A program made the position numbers and the translations under genes. Shown here one piece after another: positions 26,250 to 35,877 of a DNA stretch of 64,000 nt (within the stretch, counting starts at the first letter, position 1; every line of letters starts with the position of its first letter). The stretch is from Anaerolineaceae bacterium. Lineage in GTDB: Bacteria; Chloroflexota; Anaerolineae; Anaerolineales; Anaerolineaceae. The stretch spans positions 19,378 to 83,377 of the forward strand of contig PABH01000047.1 in the NCBI GenBank assembly GCA_002702705.1, in the 5' to 3' direction. The notes beneath the pieces were generated by a model. The model was not told where the DNA came from. It was given only the letters and a program-made list of their open reading frames with translations, and ran no database searches.

Positions 26250-27164
26250 ATGGCAAAATTATTTCAAATGGTTGTATTAAGCGGAAAAGGCGGAGTCGGC
26301 AAAACAAATGTGGCTGCGGCATTAGCTTATCAGGCTGCTAACGCTGATCAGATTCCAGGTGCAGTGGTGGTAGATGCGGATGTTGATGCCGCTAACATGA
26401 GCCTCTTGCTGCAACCCAGATTAAGTCAAAAAGAAGATTTTTTTGGTGGCAAGGTTGCAAAAATCAATCCTGAGATTTGTGAAGGATGCGGCTTGTGTGC
26501 TGAAGTGTGCCGGTATGATGCCGTACTTTATCAGGGAACATCATATCAAATCAACGAATCTGCCTGTGAAGGTTGTGCTGCTTGTTATTATGCCTGCCCA
26601 CAGCAAGCCATCGCCATGCTTCCCCATCAGGATGGCCAATGGGCCTTATCATATACCCGGTTTGGACCTTTATTACACGCGGAACTATTTCCTGGCAAAG
26701 ATAATTCGGGTAAACTGGTTAGCTTAATTCGCCACCGGGCCAAATTGACCGCAGACCAACATCGTTTCCCGTTGATTCTGATTGATGGACCACCTGGAAT
26801 TGGCTGCCCAGTTATTTCCGCCAGCACCGGAGTTAACCTGGGGCTGATTGTAACCGAACCTAGTGTGGCAGCCATTCACGACCTGGAACGTATACACCAA
26901 ACTTTGAAGCACTTTCAAATCCCAGCCGTTTTATGCATCAACAAAGTGGGCATGTACCAACCTGCTTATTTGGAAATACTGGACTACGCACAATACCACA
27001 ATATACCTGTATTGGGGCAAATTCCTTTTGATAATGCCATCCCACAAGCAATGGTAAACGGGCAGGTTGTGCAAGAATATGCCCCGCAAACACCAGCAGC
27101 CATTGCAATGCGTGCGCTTTGGGTTGGGTTACTACCATATTTATCATATAAGGGAACCGGATGA
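26250..27164 (+). CDS. MinD-superfamily P-loop ATPase with inserted 2[4Fe-4S] ferredoxin domain (copy 2)
   Basis: This 304-residue paralogue of the preceding gene has Walker A GKGGVGKTNVAAA, then VVDADVDAANMSLLL. The ferredoxin insert has CEGCGLCAEVC and CEGCAACYYACP. The IDGPPGIGCPV switch and VTEPSVAAIHDL follow. In MinD relatives the acidic residue of the switch and the GxGCP motif mark a site near the dimer interface. An AGGAGGG site ends about 18 bases before ATG. The stop overlaps the radical SAM start (ATGA), so the four genes form one unit. Confidence 0.92.
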   Translation: MAKLFQMVVLSGKGGVGKTNVAAALAYQAANADQIPGAVVVDADVDAANMSLLLQPRLSQKEDFFGGKVAKINPEICEGCGLCAEVCRYDAVLYQGTSYQINESACEGCAACYYACPQQAIAMLPHQDGQWALSYTRFGPLLHAELFPGKDNSGKLVSLIRHRAKLTADQHRFPLILIDGPPGIGCPVISASTGVNLGLIVTEPSVAAIHDLERIHQTLKHFQIPAVLCINKVGMYQPAYLEILDYAQYHNIPVLGQIPFDNAIPQAMVNGQVVQEYAPQTPAAIAMRALWVGLLPYLSYKGTG

Positions 27165-28105
27165 TTACCTTTGGTCCGTTAACTTCCCGCCGATTAGGGT
27201 ACAGCTTAGGCGTTAATCATATACCTGCAAAATATTGTTCCTATGATTGTATTTATTGCCAGGTGGGACCAACTAAACCGTTAACAATCAAACGTCAAAT
27301 TTTTTACGACACACAAACCATTCAAACGGAAATCGAACAGAAATTACTTGAAGTGAAACAACAGGGCAAAACCGTTGATGCGATCACTTTTGTTCCGGAT
27401 GGAGAACCCTGTTTAGATCAAAAATTAGGGGAACACCTACAAGCTTTAAAACCGCTTGGAATCAAATTAGCGGTTATCACAAATGCTACATTCTTAATGT
27501 TTCCTGAGGTACGGGAAGCACTTTTTTCAGCCGATTGGGTTTCCGTCAAAGTAGACAGCGTTAATGAAAGAATATGGCACAAAATCAACCGTCCTTATGG
27601 ACGGTTAAATATGGAACATGTTTTGGATGGAATCACCGCTTTTAGTAAAGAATTTCTTGGTGATTTGGTAACGGAAACGATGCTGGTGCAAGAAATTAAC
27701 GATGACGGTCAGATGCTTAAACAAACGGCAAAGTTTATTAGCAGCTTAAAGGTGAAATGTGCATATATTAGCGTTCCAAACCGTCCACCCATGGAAGCCT
27801 GGGTTCACCCGCCAGATGCAAAGCGTTTAACGGCCGCTTATCATGTATTTAGAAAAAAAATTGATTCAGTTGAGATCTTAGGTTTGGTAGAACCCAAACC
27901 CTTTGTTGGTTCATCTGGTATTCGGGAAGTTTTACTTTCCACGGCAGCTGTCCACCCCTTGGATCAACAAACGGTTCAAAGCATGTTGGACGAGGCTGGC
28001 GTAGGTTGGGATGTGGTGGACCGTCTACTCAGTGATGGGGATTTGAAAAAAGCTGTTTATATGAATAATGTATTTTTTTTGACAAATTTAACAAAACGAC
28101 GTTAA
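27161..28105 (+). CDS. Radical SAM protein of the ferredoxin-MinD cluster
   Basis: This 314-residue protein has the cluster motif CSYDCIYC (CxxxCxxC, about residues 23-30), preceded by SRRLGYSLGVNHIPAK and followed by QVGPTKPLT. This start (FGPLTSRRLG) is typical of a family of elongator-like, MinD-associated radical SAM enzymes. VPDGEPCLDQKLG and VKVDSVNE are the SAM-binding strands. The tail (about 235-314) looks like a small winged-helix or dimerisation domain. The substrate is unknown. It overlaps the second ATPase gene by 4 bases. Confidence 0.9.
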   Translation: MITFGPLTSRRLGYSLGVNHIPAKYCSYDCIYCQVGPTKPLTIKRQIFYDTQTIQTEIEQKLLEVKQQGKTVDAITFVPDGEPCLDQKLGEHLQALKPLGIKLAVITNATFLMFPEVREALFSADWVSVKVDSVNERIWHKINRPYGRLNMEHVLDGITAFSKEFLGDLVTETMLVQEINDDGQMLKQTAKFISSLKVKCAYISVPNRPPMEAWVHPPDAKRLTAAYHVFRKKIDSVEILGLVEPKPFVGSSGIREVLLSTAAVHPLDQQTVQSMLDEAGVGWDVVDRLLSDGDLKKAVYMNNVFFLTNLTKRR

Positions 28106-28211
28106 TAAATTATTAACCCCATATTCACGTTAGATTTATACCCTTACAGCAAGTATGCCGTTAAGATGGAGGATATTTAATAGTTTAATTATCAACAAAT
28201 TTTGAGGGAAT

Positions 28212-29549
28212 ATGAATCGACGTGACTTTTTAAAAAAAGCGGGGATACTTGCTAGTGCTGTTCCTTTAGCGGCTTGTGCAGCAAAAGCACAACAAGAAAC
28301 GGAAACAGAAACACGCTCTTCCAATAATCAAAACGTCTTAAAAGTAGTTCAGCAAAAACATTTTATTGCTGGTTACGATCAGTGGTTTGATGAGGAATTT
28401 GTAATTAATTGGGGTGAAAAAAATGGGGTGAAGGTTGAGGTAACCCACGCCAGTTTTGGAGACTTATTCCCCATCGCAACCGGTTTCGTGGCTATGCAAA
28501 CCGGTTGTGATGTATTTGCTTTTCCCTCTCCTCCCATGGCGTTTGAAGACGATGTTGTGGACTTGAGTGATATTGGCAAGGAACTTGAAAATTCATTTGG
28601 CCCCATGTTACCGCAGGCAAAAAATTGTCTCTATAATCCCCAAACCCAAAAATGGACCGGTATCTCCGATCACTGGGTGCCCCTCGTCACCAATTGGCGA
28701 AGTGACCTGTGGGAAGAAGTTGAACCCGGTTCCTCCCCACAGACCTGGGATGACATTTTGCGTGTTGGCCGCAAATTAAAACGGTTGGGACATCCAATCG
28801 GATTGGGGATGTCCACGGATTTGGATAGTAATATTGCTTTAAATGGTTTGTTAAACGCTTATGGTTCTGTTATCCAGGATGAAAAAGGACTCGTTACCGT
28901 TAATTCCGCTGAAACGGTTGCCGCATTAACCCTTGGAGCAGCCTTATATAAAGAGACCATGCAGCCAGAGATATTAGCCTGGAATGCATCCTCAAACAAT
29001 CAATTTTTACTGGGATCAAAAGGGTCTTTTGCCATGAATGCTGTTTCCGTCACGCGTGTTGCTGAAAAAAATGATCCCGACTTGGCAAAAGTAATTGCCC
29101 TCTCCCCGCCACCCGCTGGACCGGTTCAAAGAATGACCCCCGCAAATGTTGTCAGTGTTTATACCGTATGGAAATTTTCCAAACAAATAGATCTTGCAAA
29201 ACAGTTTATTAAAGATTTGATTTTAGCGGCCGAAACCGCTTTCCAAAAAGGTGAACTTTATAATTATCCTTCATTTCCTGGTGCAGTAAAAAACCTGGAA
29301 GCCGCATACGATAAGGAGCCCAAATACGCATTCCTTAAAACGGCACCGGAATGGGTGTGTAATGTGGGTTACCCGGGAAATGCAAATGCTGTCACGAATG
29401 AAATTTTCGACAACTATTTGGTACCGAAAGCGTTTTCTTTGGTGGCTATTGGCACCCTTACTCCTGAAGAAGGAAGCCTTTGGTTGGAAAAAGAAGTTAA
29501 TAAACTGGTAGCGCGGTGGAATGTTCGCAATATTGCCAACAATTCATAA
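28212..29549 (+). CDS. Family-1-like extracellular solute-binding lipoprotein (Tat-type signal)
   Basis: This 445-residue protein starts [11 protein letters not shown], a twin-arginine type signal, followed by lipobox PLAAC (Cys22). Export by Tat is inferred. The mature part has ABC sugar-type features: [44 protein letters not shown], then [22 protein letters not shown] and a late [17 protein letters not shown]. These fit family-1 (sugar/glycerol-phosphate) binding proteins. No permease or ATPase gene is adjacent. A chemoreceptor gene follows 17 bases later. It may deliver ligand to that receptor. Confidence 0.85.
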   Translation: MNRRDFLKKAGILASAVPLAACAAKAQQETETETRSSNNQNVLKVVQQKHFIAGYDQWFDEEFVINWGEKNGVKVEVTHASFGDLFPIATGFVAMQTGCDVFAFPSPPMAFEDDVVDLSDIGKELENSFGPMLPQAKNCLYNPQTQKWTGISDHWVPLVTNWRSDLWEEVEPGSSPQTWDDILRVGRKLKRLGHPIGLGMSTDLDSNIALNGLLNAYGSVIQDEKGLVTVNSAETVAALTLGAALYKETMQPEILAWNASSNNQFLLGSKGSFAMNAVSVTRVAEKNDPDLAKVIALSPPPAGPVQRMTPANVVSVYTVWKFSKQIDLAKQFIKDLILAAETAFQKGELYNYPSFPGAVKNLEAAYDKEPKYAFLKTAPEWVCNVGYPGNANAVTNEIFDNYLVPKAFSLVAIGTLTPEEGSLWLEKEVNKLVARWNVRNIANNS

Positions 29550-29566
29550 CAGAGGAGATTGCGAAA

Positions 29567-31906
29567 ATGAAAAAATTATTCTCTTGGATCCAAACCAGCC
29601 TCGTTAAACAAGTAAGTTTTGCTTTGGGTGTTATGATCACCATTTTGGTGGTTGTGTTGGTAATGACATTTTTTATGGTTCGTGCTCAACGACCCAATAG
29701 TTTAGTCATTAGTATGGCTGCTCAACAGCGCCAGTTAGGGGAAAGAATCGGTTCACTTGCTTTACGTGCTGTTCAAGGTGATTGGCAAGCCGCAAAAGAA
29801 TTAAATTTGAGTTTGGTGGAATTAGATAAAATCTTAAATGGTTTAAGATATGGGGACAGTGAACTGGGTTTACCAGCCGCTTCAGCCGAATTTGACATTT
29901 TATTGGCAGATATCCAAACAACTTGGGAACCACAGAAAACAGAGATTCAAAGTATTTTAGAAAACACACAAACCATTGTTGTTATCGATCAATTGGTTGG
30001 CGGAATTAATCAGAAATCGACCGCTTTGGCTTCCTTAGCTACGGAATACAATGAAATGGTTAGTTCTTCATTATTTAAATCTCCACAACATTTAGAGCGA
30101 TCCAGTAAACAAGCAGAGTTAAGTTTAGCGATCGCTCAAAACGCACTTTCGGTGGTAAACGGACAAACGGAAGCAATATCTCCCATGTTAGAAGCTGCAG
30201 ATCAATTTGACCAAAATTTAACCATTTTTGTTGAAGGCAATCAAGGTCTTTTTATTCCGGCTGCAGAAGGAGAGCAGTTAGAACAACTACAATCCATTCA
30301 AAGAGTTTGGACATCCTGGTATGCCGAAATTAACACCTTAGCCAACGCAGCGAATACGTATGCACAACTCCAAGATTCTGCCCGCAATTTATCCACAAAC
30401 AGTTTAATTTTAACTTCCCTTTCACAAAAAGCCTTGGATTACTTTACAAACGAGAGTTTGAAAAAAATGGACACCCTTCAAATTCTTCTTTCAGCCAGCG
30501 GGTTATTTGTAATATTGATGGCCTTCTTTATTGCCTATCTGATTCGTCAATCCTTAAAACCACTGACCAAAATTGAAGAAGTCGCCTATTCGATCAGCCA
30601 CGAGGATTTATTAATCTTAAAAGATACTTTGTCCACCTTCGCCAATCAAGATTTAACACAATCCATTAATTTAAAACCTCGAAATGTATTATTAAACCGG
30701 CAAGATGAAATAGGACGGTTAGCACAAGCTTTTCAACAAATGATCGACAATTTGGTGGATACCGGCCTTTCGGTAGAAAAGATGCGCGGAAAATTAAATG
30801 AAGTGATGTCATTCGTGCAGCAGAATACACAAGAAGTAAGCCGCGCATCCATTTTGATGAACCAGGCTGCAGAATCCTCTTATCTAATCAGTGGTCAAAT
30901 TGCCCAAACTATGCAAGAAGTATCCGCTGGCGTAACCCAACAAGTAAACCAGGTTACCCATACAACCCACTCATTGGACCAAATGGTTCAATCCATTCAA
31001 GGTATGGCAAGCGGAGCCCAAGACCAGGCCACAGCAATTAATACCGTTTCAACCCAAAATCAGCAATTGTTTGATGTGATCCAACGGGTAATTAAGAACG
31101 TAGGCGAAAGTGCAAACAGCGCCACCAGCACAAAAGAAGCCGCCCAATCTGGTACCAAGGTAGTTGAACAGCATATCACCGGAATGCAGCAAATCCGCAA
31201 CCAAGTTACCGCCTCGATGGGTAAAGTCAATTTAATGGGTGAAAAGTCCTCCCAAATCAACAAGATGTTGGAAACGATTGAAGATATCGCAGCCCAAACC
31301 AATTTATTGGCCCTAAATGCAGCCATCGAAGCTGCCCGCGCAGGCGAACATGGGAAAGGGTTTGCCGTCGTTGCCGATGAAGTTCGAAAATTAGCTGACC
31401 GTTCCGCAAATGCAACCAAAGATATCGCGTCATTGGTCTCCGATGTTATGAATGCCGTAACGGACGCCGTTACATCCATGTCCGAAAGCGTAAGTGGCGT
31501 TGAAACAGGCACCCTGCAAGCCCAGAGCGCTGGAGATGCCCTGGCAACGATTTTAAAAGAAGCAAACCTAGTAAAAGAACAAACGGAACAGATTACCAAA
31601 GCAGCACAAGAAATGCAGCGAATTTCCGAAATTGTAGTAAATGAAACAGCATCCGTATCTGCCGTAATTGAAGAAAACACAGCGGCCACGGAGGAAATGT
31701 CCGCTACTTCCGCTGAAATATCACAGACGATGGAAAATGTAGCTAGCATCAGTGAAGAAAATTCCGCTGCTGTTGAAGAAATCACCGCCTCTGCTGATGA
31801 AGTGCGTCAAAAGGCCCAGGAAGTAGCAACCGCTTCCTCGGAGTTGTCTAAAAAAGCGCAGGAAACAGAAACATTGGTATTCCAGTTTAAACTGAAGAAC
31901 GAATAA
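29567..31906 (+). CDS. Methyl-accepting chemotaxis protein with PilJ-like sensory domain
   Basis: This 779-residue chemoreceptor has TM1 (about residues 14-38) and a long periplasmic helical region. Its [22 protein letters not shown] is PilJ-type (type IV pili methyl-accepting N-terminal). TM2 (about 315-335), a HAMP-like segment and the signalling coiled coil follow. The hairpin tip, [26 protein letters not shown], is standard and binds CheA/CheW. ATG 29567 ([11 protein letters not shown]) is chosen over 29516 because GAGGAG lies ahead and the upstream segment lies in the previous gene. The gene directly follows a binding-protein gene, with which it may work. Confidence 0.9.
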   Translation: MKKLFSWIQTSLVKQVSFALGVMITILVVVLVMTFFMVRAQRPNSLVISMAAQQRQLGERIGSLALRAVQGDWQAAKELNLSLVELDKILNGLRYGDSELGLPAASAEFDILLADIQTTWEPQKTEIQSILENTQTIVVIDQLVGGINQKSTALASLATEYNEMVSSSLFKSPQHLERSSKQAELSLAIAQNALSVVNGQTEAISPMLEAADQFDQNLTIFVEGNQGLFIPAAEGEQLEQLQSIQRVWTSWYAEINTLANAANTYAQLQDSARNLSTNSLILTSLSQKALDYFTNESLKKMDTLQILLSASGLFVILMAFFIAYLIRQSLKPLTKIEEVAYSISHEDLLILKDTLSTFANQDLTQSINLKPRNVLLNRQDEIGRLAQAFQQMIDNLVDTGLSVEKMRGKLNEVMSFVQQNTQEVSRASILMNQAAESSYLISGQIAQTMQEVSAGVTQQVNQVTHTTHSLDQMVQSIQGMASGAQDQATAINTVSTQNQQLFDVIQRVIKNVGESANSATSTKEAAQSGTKVVEQHITGMQQIRNQVTASMGKVNLMGEKSSQINKMLETIEDIAAQTNLLALNAAIEAARAGEHGKGFAVVADEVRKLADRSANATKDIASLVSDVMNAVTDAVTSMSESVSGVETGTLQAQSAGDALATILKEANLVKEQTEQITKAAQEMQRISEIVVNETASVSAVIEENTAATEEMSATSAEISQTMENVASISEENSAAVEEITASADEVRQKAQEVATASSELSKKAQETETLVFQFKLKNE

Positions 31907-31916
31907 TTTTTTTCAG

Positions 31917-31953
31917 TTGACCACCTGTTGTTGATTAAGCAGCAGGTGGTCAA
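31917..31953 (+). terminator. Hairpin after the chemoreceptor gene
   Basis: TTGACCACCTG (31917-31927) is the perfect complement of CAGGTGGTCAA (31943-31953), 11 bases after the stop. The stretch after it lacks a T-tract, so it may act as a mixed terminator or 3' stabiliser. Confidence 0.6.
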
Positions 31954-32045
31954 TAACTCCACATGCTTTTCTGAAACGAAAAAACCGGACAATTGTGATA
32001 AAATTTACAATCTATTCTTAATTGTATTCCTTTAGGAGAAAGTAG

Positions 32046-32468
32046 ATGACCATTCGTTTTCATAAAGTGTGGCTTTTGGGGATATTGATGATTTTGGTGC
32101 TGACTGCCTGCCAACCTGCTGAGCCTTTGGTTAGTATCGAAAAACAAATCGAAGAAGGTAAATACCGGGTTGTTACTGTACAGGAATTGGCAGGAATGTT
32201 AACCGAGAAAGATTTCTTTCTGGTAAATGTACATATCCCGTGGGAAGGCGACATTCCTCAAACAGATTTACGTTTGGCCTATGATCAGATTGATCAAAAT
32301 TTAGACCAATTACCTGAAAAAAAAGAAAAAATCCTGGTGTATTGTTACACCTCCGGCATGGCAAAAAGTGCTGTTAAAACACTGTTGGCACAGGGATATA
32401 CCGATGTGTGGATGCTGGATGGCGGTACCGGCCAGTGGGTAGCAGAAGGGTACACCCTGGAAAAATAA
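32046..32468 (+). CDS. Rhodanese-like lipoprotein
   Basis: This 140-residue protein has a signal peptide with lipobox VLTAC (Cys21), so it is anchored outside the cell. The rhodanese domain (about residues 38-140) shows TVQELAGMLTEKDFFLVNVHIPWEGDI, then the active-site strand VYCYTSGMAKSAVKTL with catalytic Cys100, and ends LDGGTGQWVAEGY. The loop CYTSGM has fewer basic residues than a classic sulphurtransferase CRKGVR loop, so sulphur transfer may be weak. It may be a redox or signalling variant. GGAG (32036-32039) precedes ATG. The gene stands alone. Confidence 0.85.
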   Translation: MTIRFHKVWLLGILMILVLTACQPAEPLVSIEKQIEEGKYRVVTVQELAGMLTEKDFFLVNVHIPWEGDIPQTDLRLAYDQIDQNLDQLPEKKEKILVYCYTSGMAKSAVKTLLAQGYTDVWMLDGGTGQWVAEGYTLEK

Positions 32469-32522
32469 TAAACATCCAATCGTAGTTATTTGATCAATTT
32501 ACAACGATTTTTAATTTTTTCC

Positions 32523-32551
32523 TTGACAGATCATCTACCAACGGGTATAAA
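32523..32551 (+). promoter_or_regulatory. Consensus sigma-70 promoter for the candidate ncRNA
   Basis: TTGACA (32523-32528) and TATAAA (32546-32551) are 17 bases apart. Transcription would begin near 32558. No coding gene starts within the next 400 bases, so the promoter appears to serve the structured RNA. Confidence 0.8.
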
Positions 32552-32557
32552 CTATTC

Positions 32558-32705
32558 CAATATGAAAATAATTCTCTTTACACGTAAGGCCAAGAAGCAT
32601 CATACACCGAACTTCCACCCGGAGGAGCGGCCTTTTGCGTTTGGTCTGTAAAGCAAAACTTTCCACGTAAAAAAGAGAGCCTTCCTACTGGGAAGGCTTT
32701 TTTTT
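32558..32705 (+). ncRNA. Candidate structured non-coding RNA of about 148 nt
   Basis: The predicted transcript runs from just after a consensus promoter to a strong terminator. TCTCTTT (32573-32579) pairs with AAAGAGA (32672-32678), and ACGT (32582-32585) with ACGT (32665-32668), making a closing helix. Inside, AAGGCC (32586-32591) pairs with GGCCTT (32629-32634), and TTGC (32635-32638) with GCAA (32653-32656). The shape is a three-way junction. A 29-codon frame (ATG 32562) exists but lacks a ribosome binding site. Family membership (6S, riboswitch, other) is not recognised from sequence. Confidence is in its being transcribed and folded, not in its function. Confidence 0.6.
32678..32705 (+). 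terminator. Rho-independent terminator of the candidate ncRNA
   Basis: AGCCTTCC (32678-32685) pairs with GGAAGGCT (32691-32698), loop of five, followed by seven more T residues. It is a textbook terminator not preceded by any coding gene. Confidence 0.85.
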
Positions 32706-33023
32706 ATTTTCCCTGGTGAGGCTGTGTAACAAAATTTTTCCAAACACAGCAGGGAAAATCGAACCACCAGCAATTGCTTTAATTATCGGAGGTGTCATCA
32801 AAAAAACATTTATCATGATCAAGGATATAAATTCAAATCTAACAATCTAAAAAATTAATACCTTCTGAGCGATGACCGCCAAAGCACCGCTCAAAACCGG
32901 AAGAAATTAACATCAACCATGTTGATTTCCAATCACCCAGGCTGCAGCGCAGTAAGCGCACACCGGCCAGGTCTATTTTTTGTACTTATTTTACAAAACC
33001 ATCCATATCATAGGAGTTTTATC

Positions 33024-33938
33024 ATGAGAAGAACCCTTTTCGCCCTAAGTTTAATTCTAGTTTTTGGCCTGATCTTAAGTGCCTGTTCCCCCGCTCCAAC
33101 ACCAACCCCTACCACCGCTCCTGCAGTGGAAGAGTCCGCACCAACCGAAGCCGCTGTTGAGGTGGTCCTCGTTTCTGAACCAGAAGGCTGTTTGGGAACA
33201 GCCGAAGATGCAATCGTCGACCTGGGCTGTCGCGAAATTACAATTGCGGTTGAAAATGCTTACCTGCCTTTTAACTACATCTCCCTTGAAACCGGTGAAC
33301 CCGGTGGTTGGGATTATGACGTATGGAATGAAATTTGTACCCGCCTGCACTGCACCCCCGTTTATACTGAAGCAGCCTGGGAAGGATTAATCCAGGCTAT
33401 TTCCGACGGCCAATATGATGTGGGTGCTGATGGCATCACCGTCACCGCTGATCGAGCCGAAATTGTTGATTTTTCCATGGGTTATATCAACATCAACCAA
33501 CGCTTACTCGTCCGCCGGGGGGAAGATCGATTTGACTCAATTGAAAGTTTTGTCGCCAATGAATCCCTTCAAATTGGCACGCAGTCGCAAACCACCAATT
33601 ATGAAACCGCCGCTTCCTACTTACCGGAAGACCGCATCAGTGCATTTGAACAATTCCCCTTCGCTGTGCAAGCATTGATGACAGAAGAAATTGATGCCGT
33701 CATGATTGATCAGGTTGCCGGAATGGGTTATATGGGTGAAAACGCCGAATCGTTGGATTTCATCGGCCCGAAAATTACCAGTGAAGCCCTTGGTTTTATT
33801 TACCCGCAGGGCAGCGATTTGGTTGGTCCTGTTGATCAGGCACTCCAATCCATGATGGATGATGGCTTCTTACAAGGCGTAAATGCCTTTTACTTTGGGC
33901 CTGATTTTGATATCACCTATGATGATATTGCGGAATAG
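33024..33938 (+). CDS. Polar amino acid ABC transporter substrate-binding lipoprotein (family 3)
   Basis: This 304-residue lipoprotein begins MRRTLFALSLILVFGLILSAC (Cys21, lipobox LSAC) with a Pro/Thr/Ala linker. Family-3 features follow: EITIAVENAYLPFNYISLETGEPGGWDYDVWNEI, WEGLIQAISDGQYDVGADGITVTADRAEIVDFS, and a late AESLDFIGPKI-type closing strand. It binds a polar amino acid and delivers it to the permease. The open frame starts at 32919, but ATG 33024 is behind GGAG and gives a clean signal peptide. An intergenic hairpin separates it from the permease, probably to keep the binding protein in excess. Confidence 0.92.
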   Translation: MRRTLFALSLILVFGLILSACSPAPTPTPTTAPAVEESAPTEAAVEVVLVSEPEGCLGTAEDAIVDLGCREITIAVENAYLPFNYISLETGEPGGWDYDVWNEICTRLHCTPVYTEAAWEGLIQAISDGQYDVGADGITVTADRAEIVDFSMGYININQRLLVRRGEDRFDSIESFVANESLQIGTQSQTTNYETAASYLPEDRISAFEQFPFAVQALMTEEIDAVMIDQVAGMGYMGENAESLDFIGPKITSEALGFIYPQGSDLVGPVDQALQSMMDDGFLQGVNAFYFGPDFDITYDDIAE

Positions 33939-33968
33939 TTTCTTTTTTCAAATGTATTCTTATTTATC

Positions 33969-33997
33969 AACCCTCCGAAGGATTTCTTCGGAGGGTT
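33969..33997 (+). terminator. Hairpin between the binding-protein and permease genes, partial terminator
   Basis: AACCCTCCGAAG (33969-33980) pairs with CTTCGGAGGGTT (33986-33997) around a five-base loop, a 12-bp stem with little T after it. Such hairpins protect or uncouple the upstream message, letting the binding protein be made in excess of the permease. Confidence 0.7.
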
Positions 33998-34013
33998 TCC
34001 CAAGGCAGGTTTT

Positions 34014-34889
34014 ATGATGACAGCACAAGAAAAAACAGCCGAACAAACGATTAAAGCCATGACCCAGCGCAGCTTAAAAGAAAAACTGCAAAGTTTTCCG
34101 TGGTGGTTCGTTGCCCTTGTTTTAATTATCGCAACAGCAATTATTACCATCTTATCAATCGAATCCTACCGGGAAGCTTTTAACTTCATTCGGGCCGGTA
34201 TTTCCGTCACGATTACCACAACCCTGATTGCCTTCCTGATCGCCCTCTTGATCGGGCTGCTCACCGGACTGGCTCGTATTTCCCGAAATGTGTTTTTCCG
34301 CAACCTGGCCACCCTCTATGTTGAGTTTATCCGTGGGGTGCCCATGCTGGTACTGATCTTCTTCATTGCCTTTGTGGTGATTCCGCTGGCGATCGATGGC
34401 ATCAACGCCGTGGGTTTATGGTTATCTTCCACCACCAGCGGCGGACTTTCGGGTATCATGTCAAACTTGGAACTCAAAGCGATCAGTATGAATGTACGCG
34501 CCATCATCGCCCTTTCGGTTACTTATGGCGCCTTCCTGGCAGAAATTTTCCGGGCGGGTATTCAGTCCGTTGATAAAGGTCAAATGGAAGCGGCCCGCTC
34601 ACAAGGTATGAGTTACACCCAGGCTATGTATTACATCATTTTGCCGCAAGCCATTCGGAATATCATGCCTGCCCTGGGTAATGACTTTATCGCCATGTTA
34701 AAAGATTCATCACTGGTATCCTTATTGGCTGTCCGTGATATCACCCAGACTGCCCGCCTGTATGCCGGCAGTTCTTTTCGTTTTAATGAAGCCTATACCA
34801 CCCTGGCGATGATGTATCTCATCATTACCTTCGTCCTTTCATTATTAGTCAAATATTTGGAAAGGAGATTCAGCACCAATGAACGTTAA
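34014..34889 (+). CDS. Polar amino acid ABC transporter permease (HisMQ type)
   Basis: This 291-residue membrane protein has an N-terminal cytoplasmic extension (about residues 1-35), one helix, then the HisMQ-type permease region. The latter has [40 protein letters not shown], and the EAA loop [24 protein letters not shown]. The RGxPxLVxIFF motif is diagnostic of amino acid permeases. Only one permease gene is present, so the channel is likely a homodimer. Start ATG 34014 or 34017 follows GCAGG. The end overlaps the ATPase gene by 11 bases. Confidence 0.92.
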   Translation: MMTAQEKTAEQTIKAMTQRSLKEKLQSFPWWFVALVLIIATAIITILSIESYREAFNFIRAGISVTITTTLIAFLIALLIGLLTGLARISRNVFFRNLATLYVEFIRGVPMLVLIFFIAFVVIPLAIDGINAVGLWLSSTTSGGLSGIMSNLELKAISMNVRAIIALSVTYGAFLAEIFRAGIQSVDKGQMEAARSQGMSYTQAMYYIILPQAIRNIMPALGNDFIAMLKDSSLVSLLAVRDITQTARLYAGSSFRFNEAYTTLAMMYLIITFVLSLLVKYLERRFSTNER

Positions 34890-35622
34890 ACCCATTATCG
34901 AAGTCAAAAATGTGAGTAAATATTTTGGCACCATTGGCGCCTTAAAAAACGTCAGCCTCAACATCTATCCCGGTAAAGTAATTGTTATCATTGGCCCCAG
35001 CGGGTCCGGAAAATCCACCCTGCTGCGCTGCATGAATCAATTGGAAGTGGAAAACGACGGAGAAATTTGGGTCGATGGGGAACGCCTGACCCATAATCAA
35101 AAACACCTCAATCAAATTCGATCCGAAATCGGAATGGTTTTTCAGCATTTTTATTTATACCCGCACCTGAGTGTGCTCGAAAATATTACCCTGGCCCAGC
35201 GCATTGTGAAAGGCCGTTCCCGGCAGGAAGCCGAACAAATCGCCCTGGAACAATTAGAACGGGTTGGGATTCCGGAGAAAGCAAACGCCTTCCCAAAACA
35301 ACTCTCTGGTGGGCAGCAGCAGCGTGTGGCCATTGCGCGGGCGCTGGCAATGAAACCAAAAATTATGCTGTTTGATGAACCCACCAGTGCCCTCGATCCG
35401 GAAATGATCAAAGAGGTGCTGGATGTGATGTTATTGTTAGCCAAAGAAGGGATCACCATGGTGGTTGTCACACACGAAATGGGCTTTGCCCGTGCTGCCG
35501 CCGATGAAGTCGTTTTTATGGACTATGGTGAAATTGTCGAACACGGCACGCCCCAGACTTTGTTTGATAACCCGGTTCATCCGCGCACCAAACAATTCTT
35601 TTCGCAAATATTGGCACACTAA
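34879..35622 (+). CDS. Polar amino acid ABC transporter ATP-binding protein (GlnQ/HisP type)
   Basis: This 247-residue ATPase has Walker [19 protein letters not shown], the Q-loop [15 protein letters not shown], signature [12 protein letters not shown], Walker [15 protein letters not shown] and the H-loop [16 protein letters not shown]. The CMNQLE and HLSVLENI details place it in the amino acid GlnQ/HisP branch. It provides energy for the permease just upstream, whose frame it overlaps. GGAAAGGAG lies 9 nt before ATG 34879. Confidence 0.95.
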   Translation: MNVKPIIEVKNVSKYFGTIGALKNVSLNIYPGKVIVIIGPSGSGKSTLLRCMNQLEVENDGEIWVDGERLTHNQKHLNQIRSEIGMVFQHFYLYPHLSVLENITLAQRIVKGRSRQEAEQIALEQLERVGIPEKANAFPKQLSGGQQQRVAIARALAMKPKIMLFDEPTSALDPEMIKEVLDVMLLLAKEGITMVVVTHEMGFARAAADEVVFMDYGEIVEHGTPQTLFDNPVHPRTKQFFSQILAH

Positions 35623-35636
35623 CCCCAGCCATTTTA

Positions 35637-35728
35637 AGGTGCGACGCACTTGGTTGCCACCATATACGTTTTTATTCAGACAAGTTGGTAAACCAACAAG
35701 CCAATTACCTCAACAGTGCGTTGCACCT
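35637..35728. repeat. Inverted-repeat element with AGGTGCGACGCACT arms
   Basis: AGGTGCGACGCACT (35637-35650) is mirrored by AGTGCGTTGCACCT (35715-35728), one mismatch in 14 bp, around a 64-base interior. It looks like a REP/MITE-type element and is unlike the other families in the window. Confidence 0.6.
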
Positions 35729-35735
35729 GTAGTTA

Positions 35736-35773
35736 ATAAAAAACTGCCGGCATGAGGGGGGCATGTCGGCAGT
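35736..35773 (-). terminator. Terminator for the minus-strand zincin gene
   Basis: Reading the minus strand, ACTGCCGACATG (35773-35762) pairs with CATGCCGGCAGT (35754-35743), with one G-U mismatch, followed by a run of T. The stop of the zincin gene is about 105 bases upstream. Confidence 0.7.
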
Positions 35774-35877
35774 GGACGGTCGAAACCGTCTAAAAATGAG
35801 TATACGTTATATTTTGGTACGGTCAAGCATATTCAAAAAACCTTGTATAATGTTTTAACAAGGTTGGAGTGAGGCTT

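Larger units (their letters stand above)
32469..33023. other. Intergenic region carrying a candidate structured RNA
   Basis: This 555-base gap holds a promoter (32523-32551), a candidate ncRNA (about 32558-32705) ending in a terminator, and 318 further bases (32706-33023) in which I see no gene. Confidence 0.6.

Noticed and set aside
31060..31785. Long antisense open frame opposite the chemoreceptor gene
   Set aside because: It reads Ser/Ala/Ile-rich and lies entirely within the chemoreceptor coiled-coil region; regular coiled-coil codon use opens the opposite frame. The same occurs at 63162-63764.
32562..32651. 29-codon peptide inside the candidate ncRNA
   Set aside because: The ATG lies about 4 nt from the predicted transcription start and has no ribosome binding site; RNA pairing across the frame is a better explanation, though a leaderless peptide is not fully excluded.
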